DNA of 28,606 nt, from the NCBI GenBank assembly GCA_023458215.1, contig JAEXAJ010000208.1, positions 1 to 28,606 on the forward strand, given 5' to 3'. A model generated the notes under the pieces. The model did no database searches. It worked only from the letters and a program-made list of their open reading frames with translations, and had not been told where the DNA came from. This document shows, piece by piece, positions 1 through 7,910 of this stretch (position 1 is the stretch's first letter; each line of letters opens with the position of its first letter). Made by a program: the position numbers and the translations under genes. The DNA is from Bacteroidota bacterium. GTDB lineage: Bacteria > Bacteroidota > Bacteroidia > Bacteroidales > Bacteroidaceae.

Positions 1-4
1 TTCT

Positions 5-81
5 GAGCGAAGTCGAAGAATCCCTTCTCTTTGCACAAGGCTGCGCTAAACATCAGGAGAAGAGATCCTTCGACTTCGCTC
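5..81. repeat. Imperfect inverted repeat (25-bp arms)
   Basis: Positions 5-29 and 57-81 are inverted copies of each other with two mismatches over 25 bp, separated by a 27-base spacer. The outer part of each arm reads GAGCGAAGTCGAAG. From memory, sequences of this kind are scattered between genes in Bacteroidota genomes, so this is probably a dispersed intergenic hairpin, possibly acting as a terminator for a gene left of the window. The spacer contains GGCTGCGCTA, which also occurs in the loop of the unrelated repeat at 12928-13032. Confidence 0.7.
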
Positions 82-320
82 TGGATGACGGGATAGTCCG
101 TGAATCATTTAGCTCAAAACCGCTCAGTAATGGAACCTCACAATCACTCAAAGGGAAGGTGATACCCCATGCAAAAATAATCCATCCGATGGAGCAATAG
201 TCTAAATACGGCTTTTGGAAGCTATTTGGTAGAGCATATTGGACTATTCTTTTATTACATTATATTATTCAGTCCTTCCGTTCGCCCTTTTTTCGTTTAC
301 TTTGCAACAGATAAAACTGA
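82..320. other. Intergenic region upstream of the GH97 operon
   Basis: No credible coding sequence is visible on either strand in this AT-rich stretch. It should carry the promoter of the four-gene operon that begins at 321. The best candidate is TTACTTTGC around 297-305, which differs by one base from the Bacteroides -7 consensus TAnnTTTG, but I could not find a convincing -33 TTTG partner. No SusC/SusD or regulator gene is visible in the space available here. Confidence 0.5.
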
Positions 321-3062
321 ATGAACCGCATTATGAAAAACAACATCTCTATCAGACTAATCATTGTTTCCTTATTTATCTTCTCCGGATATGATTCATT
401 CGGAGCAAGCCTAGGAAAGAAATATGCACTGGCTTCACCCGATGGGAAGTTAACCGTAGAAATCACTACCGGTGACAAGCTAGCTTACCAAGTGATGCAC
501 GAAAAAGATACAATTCTCTCTTTCTCTACTATAGGATTGGTTTTGGCAGACGGAACTGCCATAGGAAACAAGGCTCAGGTAACAGGTATTAAAAGGAAAA
601 AGATCAGCGATCGGGTAGAATCTCCTTTCTACCGTTTCAAGGAGTTCATTGCTACGTGCAATGAACTCGACTTGAAACTAAAGAATGGTTTTGGTGTTAC
701 TTTTCGCGCTTATAATCAAGGAGTAGCCTATCGTTTCTACACTACCCGGAAGTCGGAAGTGATACTCAAAGAGGAAGTGGCAGAATTTAATTTCAATCGG
801 GACAATACCGCTTATCTTTCGTATACAACGAACGACAAGAAGCCCATGGCAATGGCTTTTCAGAATATCTACGAGGTCGCACCGTTATCAAAAGCACAGC
901 AGAAGTTAGCCTTTCTACCCACTACTATAGATTGCGGTAAAGTAAAACTGACCCTATTGGAAGCCGATTTAGAGGCTTATCCGGGAATGTTTGTACAAGC
1001 AGCTCCCTCGTCAACTTATTCTCTGAAAGGAGTTTTTGCCCCCTATCCCTCCAAAACCGACTTCTATCCATGGCGTCGGCAGGAGTATGTCACCGAAACT
1101 ACGGACTTTATCGCACGCAGTGCGGGTGCCCGTACCTATCCTTGGCGAGTGCTTGCCGTAACGGAACACGATACGGATATGCCTGTAAATAACTTAGTCT
1201 ACGCCCTTGCTTCACCCAATCGCATTGGCGACACCTCGTGGATAAAGACCGGGAAAGTAGCCTGGGATTGGTGGAACGACTGGAACCTGAAAGGAGTACC
1301 CTTCAAGGCAGGCATCAATATGGATACTTACAAATATTATATAGACTTCGCCAGCCGCAATGGCATCGAATTTATTGTGTTGGACGAAGGCTGGTACGAT
1401 CCCAAAAGCGGCGATATGCTGACCGTGATTCCCGAACTGAACCTCCCCGACCTGATATCTTACGGAAAGCAAAAAGGAGTCGAAATCGTCCTTTGGACTG
1501 TATTCAATGTATTGGACTCCCAGCTCGAAGCCGCCTGTCGGAAGTACGCCGACATGGGTATCAAAGGTTTCAAAGTCGATTTCCTCGACCGTGACGACCA
1601 GACAGCCGTCGAAATGGTTTACCGCATTGCCGAAGCCACCGCCAAACATAAACTAACGCTCGACCTGCACGGTATCTACAAGCCTACAGGTATCAATCGC
1701 ACGTATCCGAATATCATCAACTTCGAAAGCCTCTTCGGCATGGAAGAAGTGAAGTGGACGGACGCAAAGAACAACATGCCTCTCTATGACGTCACCTTTC
1801 CCTACATCCGCATGATGGCAGGTCCGGTAGATTATACTCCGGGAGCGATGCGCAACGCAACCCGGCAAGATTGGCGCGCTGTTTACTATTCCCCCATGAG
1901 TATGGGAACTCGTTGCCATCAGTTGGCGGCATACATCGTGCACGACTCCCCCTTCACCATGCTATGCGATGCTCCCACCAATTACTTGAACGAGCAGCCG
2001 TGCGTAGATTTTATCACCTCCATCCCTGTTGAAACGGATTCCACCTTTATAGCTTCGGGTAAACTGGGAGAATACATTGTCAGTGTCCGCAAGAAAGATA
2101 TCAACTGGTACATCGGCGGACTGACGAATTGGGACGAACGGGATGTAGAACTCGACTTCTCCTTCCTGCCTGCCGGCGCACGCTATACAGCAACGCTTTT
2201 TGCAGATGGCATCAATGCCAACAAGCAGGCGGAAGACTATCGGACGGAGAAACTGACGATAGACAAGAATAGCCGCATAAAGCTCCATTTGGCATCGGGT
2301 GGCGGTTTTGCGATGAAACTCGAAGCATGTCCCGTGCGTGGAACGGTTACCGGTATTCCTTCGGGCAAGAATATTCCTTCTTTCTATAAGAAATATATCG
2401 AAACAGAGGGGCTTTACGTCACTTCGTCCGATAAGGTGAGCGACGAAGCCTTGTTGAAAGCTTGCGACATCATCAGTCTGATGCTGGCAAAGCGTGCCGA
2501 CGTAAAGGCGCACATGGTGAAGAAAGGTTGTCATGTGATGATCATCGGCAAGGATGAGGCTACTTGCGACTTGCCCGAGTTTGCTCATATCTGTAACTCT
2601 CCGGATAGCATTGCCTACTGGAACTGGCGGGCACGCGGGTTCGGCGGTGCACCGGAAGATGAGTTCTCGGCCAGTTGCGGTGAAGAGAACCTGTTGGCTC
2701 TTCCGCAAGATAAATATACGGGCGAGAATATACTGATTCATGAGTTTGCTCATCTTCTTCACATGGTTGGTATCGCCGGAGTAGAGCCGGACTTCAATGA
2801 TCGTCTCGAAACGATGTATCTGCAAGCAAAGGGTAAAGGGTTGTGGGCAAACACGTATGCCATCAGCAACAAGGAAGAGTATTTTGCCGAATGTGTACAA
2901 TCCTTCTTTAATTGCAACCGCTATGCCGACCCCAGTAACGGAATACATAACTCCATGAACCGCCGCGCCAAACTGAAGTCTTACGACCCGGACATGTACC
3001 GTTTGCTCACAGAATATTTTTATGAGATTGAGATACCGATTAGTAATGAGATACACAAATGA
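321..3062 (+). CDS. GH97 glycoside hydrolase (probable retaining alpha-galactosidase) fused to a HExxH metallopeptidase-like domain
   Basis: This 913-residue exported enzyme probably removes alpha-linked galactose in the periplasm. It has a signal peptide (about 1-28; the start may be Met1 or Met5), the GH97 N-terminal beta-sandwich (about 30-290), the barrel (about 295-570) and the GH97 C-terminal sheet (to about 670). Asp420 in GFKVDF matches the nucleophile of retaining GH97 enzymes (Asp415 of B. thetaiotaomicron Gal97b, from memory), and Glu475 lies 55 residues later, as Glu470 does there. Inverting SusB-type members lack this Asp. The unusual part is residues 685-913: HEFAH at 807-811 followed by EEYFAE at 852-857 is a gluzincin zinc-site pattern resembling the anthrax lethal factor (ATLF-like) peptidase fold. 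It is the first gene of an operon and is followed 4 bp later by GH43. The alpha-galactosidase call is likely; peptidase activity is inferred from motifs only. Confidence 0.9.
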   Translation: MNRIMKNNISIRLIIVSLFIFSGYDSFGASLGKKYALASPDGKLTVEITTGDKLAYQVMHEKDTILSFSTIGLVLADGTAIGNKAQVTGIKRKKISDRVESPFYRFKEFIATCNELDLKLKNGFGVTFRAYNQGVAYRFYTTRKSEVILKEEVAEFNFNRDNTAYLSYTTNDKKPMAMAFQNIYEVAPLSKAQQKLAFLPTTIDCGKVKLTLLEADLEAYPGMFVQAAPSSTYSLKGVFAPYPSKTDFYPWRRQEYVTETTDFIARSAGARTYPWRVLAVTEHDTDMPVNNLVYALASPNRIGDTSWIKTGKVAWDWWNDWNLKGVPFKAGINMDTYKYYIDFASRNGIEFIVLDEGWYDPKSGDMLTVIPELNLPDLISYGKQKGVEIVLWTVFNVLDSQLEAACRKYADMGIKGFKVDFLDRDDQTAVEMVYRIAEATAKHKLTLDLHGIYKPTGINRTYPNIINFESLFGMEEVKWTDAKNNMPLYDVTFPYIRMMAGPVDYTPGAMRNATRQDWRAVYYSPMSMGTRCHQLAAYIVHDSPFTMLCDAPTNYLNEQPCVDFITSIPVETDSTFIASGKLGEYIVSVRKKDINWYIGGLTNWDERDVELDFSFLPAGARYTATLFADGINANKQAEDYRTEKLTIDKNSRIKLHLASGGGFAMKLEACPVRGTVTGIPSGKNIPSFYKKYIETEGLYVTSSDKVSDEALLKACDIISLMLAKRADVKAHMVKKGCHVMIIGKDEATCDLPEFAHICNSPDSIAYWNWRARGFGGAPEDEFSASCGEENLLALPQDKYTGENILIHEFAHLLHMVGIAGVEPDFNDRLETMYLQAKGKGLWANTYAISNKEEYFAECVQSFFNCNRYADPSNGIHNSMNRRAKLKSYDPDMYRLLTEYFYEIEIPISNEIHK

Positions 3063-3066
3063 TAAT

Positions 3067-5469
3067 ATGAACAAGATTATTCTCTTAGTCGCTTCCCTCC
3101 TGATGGGAACTTTATCCGCCTCTGCTCAGGCTCTTTTCAACACTCCGGGTGCAGGCAATCCCATCATTCCCGGCTACTTTGCCGACCCCACCGTCAAGAA
3201 ATTCGGTGATACCTATTATATGTATGCCACCACCGACGGGAGTGGTGCCGGTTTCGGCCCCGCCCAAGTATGGACCAGCAAGGACTTCGTCAACTGGACG
3301 CTGATGCCCATGAACTGGCCGGATAGCCACTGGATATGGGCGCCCGACGTAGTGCAACACACTGATGGCAAGTATTACTACTTCTACTGCCAGCCCTGCA
3401 TCATCCATTGCGGTGTGAGCGAAACGCCGCGCGGCCCTTGGAAGAACATTCTCGGTGAAAGCGAAGCCGTCCTCGTCCCCGACCGTTTCGTGACTAATGC
3501 CATCACCCTCGATGGACAAACCTTTGTGGATGATGACGGTTCCGTCTACCTCTACTGGGGAACTTGGGGCATCTACAAAGGCTTCGGCTGCGGTGCCGGA
3601 AAGATGACTCCCGACCTGAAAGGATTCACCGAAACCCGCCTCATCCCCAATACCGAAGTTACCGACTTCTTCGAAGCGCCTTTCGTGATAAAACGCAACG
3701 GCGTATATTACTTTATGTATTCCTCCGGCTCCTGCCACGACGGTACCTACCGGGTGCAATACGCCACTTCGGATAAACCACTCGGCCCCTATACCTATCA
3801 GGGCTGTATCCTCGAAACCAACGCCGACGGAACCGTTCATGGTCCGGGACACCACAGTATTCTGCAAGAGGGCAATGATTATTATATGGTGTACCACCGC
3901 CATGACAACCCGCACTCCAACCGCGGCTTCCATCGCCAGCTGTGCATCGACCGCATGGAGTTTGCAGAAGACGGCAGTATCCGGAAGATTATTCCTACCC
4001 ACGAGGGTGTAGGCGCACTAGCCCCTTCCGTAGTGAAATCTCCCAACCTCGCACTAGGCAAGAGCGTTCGTGCCTCCTCCTATTACGACGACAACTTCCT
4101 CCCCCGATATGCCGTAGACGATAACAACGGTACCCTGTGGCGTCCCCGCAGCATGGGTCAGGAATGGATTGAAATAGACTTGGGACGCAACGAACCAATA
4201 CAAACCATTTGGACACAATTCCAATACGGCACCCAGTTCTATCAATATCTGATTGAGACTTCTACCGACGGCAAACATTGGAGCATCTTCTCCGACAAAC
4301 GCAACAACCATCTGGCAGGCAGTCCGATGGTAGATTTCGGAAAGACCAAAGCCCGCTACGTACGCCTCACCTTCACCGGTGGGCAAAAGAACGGCTTCGG
4401 TGGTGCCATCTGGAACATCAAAGTCTTTTCGGGCATTGAGGAATCGTCTCCCCAGCAATGGATGGGACTGACCGCTGCAGACTGGAACGGTCGTGAATGG
4501 CAAAACAACGAAGGAATGCTGGGCGGCTCTTTCACCTTGAAAGAAGGCGCAGCCCGCACCCGGCGCATAGACGGACGTGACGCACTGGTACTGGAACCGG
4601 GCACCACGCTGGAATACCGTCACCCGTTGCTCTCTCCTTCGAAAGAACATACTATAAGTGGGTTAGTTTATAGGTCAGGCAAGTGGCAAAGCTTTGAAGC
4701 GGAACAAGCTCTCTCATCGGGCATGATTTCTCTTCAAAGCGGCGCCGAGCCTTTGATAATCACCAACCTCCGCTACTATAACTGGCAGCAAGCACCTGCC
4801 GAGAAAACATACGATGCCACAACGGACATTGTACGTTTGCCGGCTGCCGCCCAACAGAAACAAGGAATGGTAGTAAGCATCACTGCCGATGACTTTGCAG
4901 CCGGAGATACGGTGCATTATCTTTCCAATCACGGAATGAAAGGATATTTTGAAGCGCAGAAAGCTCCGTCTGTCATTCGGGAAATAGAAGGAAAGAAAAG
5001 CTTTGCTTTCGACGGTAATCAAGTGTTCCGCTCCAGTTTCCCGCTGCCTGCAACATTGCGGGATAATGCTCCATATACCCTTGAAGCCTGGGTGCTGAAC
5101 GACTCGATCGCGGAAAATGAATGCGTGGCCGATTTCACCTCATCTCACGACGAACTGGAGAAGATCATGCTAGTGAACGGTACTGAACCTCGTTGTGGAG
5201 TCATCAATCACTATGGCTGGTACGAAGATGCCGGATATAAAGATATGAAGTCCCTCGAAGGTAAGTGGCAACACATTTATATCTGCTTCGACGGCCGGAT
5301 GGAACAGGTATATATCAACAATCAGTTGATCAGCGAAAAAGACATCCAACTGCTGGTGACACCTTCGCAGTTTGTAACCCTCGGACAAAACGCAGAGCGC
5401 AACTGGCCGTTCACCGGCTATCTGCACTCGTTGAAGCTTTGGGACGAATATATTCCATTGAACAAATAA
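3067..5469 (+). CDS. GH43 glycoside hydrolase with F5/8C (CBM32-like) and LamG-like modules
   Basis: This is probably an exported alpha-L-arabinofuranosidase or related GH43 enzyme of 800 residues. I chose ATG 3067 because it begins a clear signal peptide (MNKIILLVAS through ASAQA); upstream in-frame ATGs at 3022 and 3046 overlap GH97 and would add a hydrophilic extension. The five-bladed propeller covers about 30-320, with candidate catalytic residues Asp40 (YFADPT, base), Asp149 (ITLDGQ, pKa modulator) and Glu203 (FFEAPF, acid). An F5/8 type C discoidin-like module follows (about 325-472), then an unrecognised sandwich (about 475-640) and a LamG/concanavalin-like module (about 645-797). It starts 4 bp after the GH97 stop, and GH127 follows 24 bp downstream, so an arabinose-containing substrate is likely. 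I cannot assign the GH43 subfamily by eye; xylosidase or galactosidase activity is possible. Confidence 0.9.
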   Translation: MNKIILLVASLLMGTLSASAQALFNTPGAGNPIIPGYFADPTVKKFGDTYYMYATTDGSGAGFGPAQVWTSKDFVNWTLMPMNWPDSHWIWAPDVVQHTDGKYYYFYCQPCIIHCGVSETPRGPWKNILGESEAVLVPDRFVTNAITLDGQTFVDDDGSVYLYWGTWGIYKGFGCGAGKMTPDLKGFTETRLIPNTEVTDFFEAPFVIKRNGVYYFMYSSGSCHDGTYRVQYATSDKPLGPYTYQGCILETNADGTVHGPGHHSILQEGNDYYMVYHRHDNPHSNRGFHRQLCIDRMEFAEDGSIRKIIPTHEGVGALAPSVVKSPNLALGKSVRASSYYDDNFLPRYAVDDNNGTLWRPRSMGQEWIEIDLGRNEPIQTIWTQFQYGTQFYQYLIETSTDGKHWSIFSDKRNNHLAGSPMVDFGKTKARYVRLTFTGGQKNGFGGAIWNIKVFSGIEESSPQQWMGLTAADWNGREWQNNEGMLGGSFTLKEGAARTRRIDGRDALVLEPGTTLEYRHPLLSPSKEHTISGLVYRSGKWQSFEAEQALSSGMISLQSGAEPLIITNLRYYNWQQAPAEKTYDATTDIVRLPAAAQQKQGMVVSITADDFAAGDTVHYLSNHGMKGYFEAQKAPSVIREIEGKKSFAFDGNQVFRSSFPLPATLRDNAPYTLEAWVLNDSIAENECVADFTSSHDELEKIMLVNGTEPRCGVINHYGWYEDAGYKDMKSLEGKWQHIYICFDGRMEQVYINNQLISEKDIQLLVTPSQFVTLGQNAERNWPFTGYLHSLKLWDEYIPLNK

Positions 5470-5493
5470 AACCCTAAAAACAATAAAAGAACC

Positions 5494-7899
5494 ATGAAGA
5501 AACTTTTAGTAACCTCCATGCTCCTTGCCACAGCACTTTGCAGCCAGGCGCAAGTAAAACAATCCTCGCACGGTTATCCCATCGACCCGGTGCCCTTTAC
5601 TTCGGTGAAAGTGACCGACTCCTTTTGGGGACAACGTCTCGATGCGAGCCGGAAAGTAACCATTCCCCTCGCCTTCAGCAAATGTGAAGAAACAGGCAGG
5701 TATCAGAACTTTGTCAATGCAGCCCATCCCAGTGACACCATTACCGTAGGCGGACTGGCCTTTGACGATACCGACGTTTACAAAACCATCGAAGGTGCCA
5801 GTTATCTGCTGCAAACCTACCCCGACAAGAAACTGGCGAAGTACATCGACAGCGTACTCGTCATTGTAGCCGCTGCTCAAGAGCCGGACGGTTATCTCTA
5901 TACCAGCCGCACGATGAATCCCAAACATCCTCACGAATGGGCAGGTAGCAAACGTTGGGAAAAAGTAGAAGACCTCAGCCATGAGTTCTACAACCTCGGT
6001 CACATGGTAGAAGGTGCCATTGCCCACTATCAGGCAACCGGAAAGAAGAACTTCCTCAATATCGCCATGAGATATGCCGATTGTGTATGTCGGGAAATCG
6101 GTACAGGCGAAGGACAACAGATTCGTGTACCCGGACATCAGATTGCCGAAATGGCTCTTGCCAAGCTTTATCTCGTAACCGGAGAAAAGAAGTATCTGGA
6201 TCAGGCCAAGTTCTTCCTCGATCAGCGCGGATATACCAGCCGCACGGACGAGTACAGTCAGGCGCATAAACCCGTAGTACAACAGGATGAAGCCGTTGGC
6301 CATGCGGTTCGTGCCGCTTACATGTACGCTGGTATGGCCGATGTGGCCGCCCTCACCGGAGACACGGCCTATATTCATGCCATCGACCGCATTTGGGATA
6401 ATATCGTCGGCAAGAAGTATTACATCACAGGAGGTATCGGAGCAACCGCTGCCGGTGAAGCTTTCGGCAAGAACTATGAGCTGCCCAATATGTCGGCTTA
6501 TTGCGAAACTTGCGCGGCTATCGGCAATGTATACGTCAACTACCGTCTGTTCCTGCTTCATGGCGAATCGAAGTATTACGATGTACTGGAACGTACCTTA
6601 TATAATGGTTTGATATCCGGTGTATCACTGGATGGTGGCGGATTCTTCTACCCCAATCCGTTGGAGAGCATGGGACAACACCAACGCCAGCCGTGGTTCG
6701 GTTGCGCTTGTTGCCCGTCCAACATCTGCCGTTTCATTCCTTCGCTGCCGGGATATATCTATGCGGTAAAGGATAAGGATGTTTACGTCAACCTGTTCAT
6801 GTCCAACACATCGGACTTGAAAGTGAACGGCAAAGCTGTTTCTATCGAGCAGACTACAAAGTATCCCTGGAACGGAGATATCAACATCGGCATCAAGAAA
6901 AACAGTGCCGGACAGTTTACACTGAAAGTACGTATCCCGGGATGGGTGCGCAATCAGGTAGTGCCCAGCGATCTTTATACCTATAGTGACGGCAAACGCT
7001 TGAAGTACACCGTAAAAGTGAACGGAGAAGCCGTGCAAAGCGAATTGAAAGACGGTTACTTCTGCATCGACCGCCGTTGGCAGAAGAACGACCAAGTAGA
7101 AGTGCACTTCGACATGGAGCCCCGCACCGTACGTGCCAACAACAAAGTAGAAGCCGACCGCGGACGCATTGCCGTAGAACGCGGCCCGATTGTGTACTGT
7201 GCAGAGTGGCCGGATAACAACTTCGATGTATTCAGCGTGTTTATGAACCGCAACCCGAAATTCGACGTGGTAGAGAAGCCCGACTTACTGTACGGCATCA
7301 ACCAACTGAAAACTCAAGCTCAAATTCTAGGCTATGACGATACAGGCAACCTGACCGCCTCGAACGTACAACTGACTTTGATCCCCTACTATGCTTGGGC
7401 ACATCGTGGATCGGGTGCCATGTCCGTTTGGTTGCCGCAGGATTTGAGTGCATCACGTCCCGCTATGCCCGCTACGCTGGCTTCGGGAAGTAAAATAGAC
7501 GCATCGCACAAAGCACGTTCTATCTCAGCCATCAACGACCGCTTAGTGCCGAAAGATGAAAACGACCGCTCTATGCCCTACTATCATTGGTGGCCCAAAC
7601 AGGGAACTACCGAATGGATTACCTACGAATTCCCAGCCGAAGCAACCGTTTCGAGCTCCACTGTATATTGGTTTGACGATGCCCCGTGGGGCGGCTGCCG
7701 TGTACCCAAAAGCTGGAAAGTCTATTACAAAGATGCACAAGGTCAATGGCAACCCGTGACCGGCGCCGATAAATACGGAACCGAAAAGGGTACTGGAAAC
7801 ATAGTTAACTTCGATCCCGTAAAAACCAGTAGCGTCAAACTGGAGATCGTACAGCCGGACAAATTCTCATCGGGCTTATTCGAGTGGGAAGTACAATAA
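5494..7899 (+). CDS. GH127 family beta-L-arabinofuranosidase (DUF1680)
   Basis: This 801-residue exported enzyme is predicted to release beta-linked L-arabinofuranose. The signal peptide runs to about residue 20 (CSQAQ). The (alpha/alpha)6 barrel carries the family's zinc-thiolate catalytic set: Glu322 in GEAFGK as acid/base, Glu338 and Cys340 in YCETC, and Cys406-Cys407 in CACCPSN, one of which should be the nucleophile. The first three have the same numbers as I recall for Bifidobacterium longum HypBA1 (Glu322, Glu338, Cys340), which acts on hydroxyproline-linked arabino-oligosaccharides. Residues after about 650 are longer than in HypBA1 and end in a discoidin-like sandwich (TVYWFDD, KSWKVYYKD). 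It lies between GH43 (24-bp gap) and the S9 peptidase (11-bp gap). GH146 is a sister family with the same motifs and cannot be fully excluded. Confidence 0.92.
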   Translation: MKKLLVTSMLLATALCSQAQVKQSSHGYPIDPVPFTSVKVTDSFWGQRLDASRKVTIPLAFSKCEETGRYQNFVNAAHPSDTITVGGLAFDDTDVYKTIEGASYLLQTYPDKKLAKYIDSVLVIVAAAQEPDGYLYTSRTMNPKHPHEWAGSKRWEKVEDLSHEFYNLGHMVEGAIAHYQATGKKNFLNIAMRYADCVCREIGTGEGQQIRVPGHQIAEMALAKLYLVTGEKKYLDQAKFFLDQRGYTSRTDEYSQAHKPVVQQDEAVGHAVRAAYMYAGMADVAALTGDTAYIHAIDRIWDNIVGKKYYITGGIGATAAGEAFGKNYELPNMSAYCETCAAIGNVYVNYRLFLLHGESKYYDVLERTLYNGLISGVSLDGGGFFYPNPLESMGQHQRQPWFGCACCPSNICRFIPSLPGYIYAVKDKDVYVNLFMSNTSDLKVNGKAVSIEQTTKYPWNGDINIGIKKNSAGQFTLKVRIPGWVRNQVVPSDLYTYSDGKRLKYTVKVNGEAVQSELKDGYFCIDRRWQKNDQVEVHFDMEPRTVRANNKVEADRGRIAVERGPIVYCAEWPDNNFDVFSVFMNRNPKFDVVEKPDLLYGINQLKTQAQILGYDDTGNLTASNVQLTLIPYYAWAHRGSGAMSVWLPQDLSASRPAMPATLASGSKIDASHKARSISAINDRLVPKDENDRSMPYYHWWPKQGTTEWITYEFPAEATVSSSTVYWFDDAPWGGCRVPKSWKVYYKDAQGQWQPVTGADKYGTEKGTGNIVNFDPVKTSSVKLEIVQPDKFSSGLFEWEVQ

Positions 7900-7910
7900 G
7901 AAAGCAGCAT

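Noticed and set aside
3022..3066. Earlier in-frame start for the GH43 gene
   Set aside because: It would overlap GH97 and put 15 charged residues ahead of a clear signal peptide.
1962..3074. 370-codon minus-strand ORF opposite the end of the GH97 gene
   Set aside because: It overlaps a gene with clear motifs on the other strand and shows no signal, domain or plausible composition of its own.
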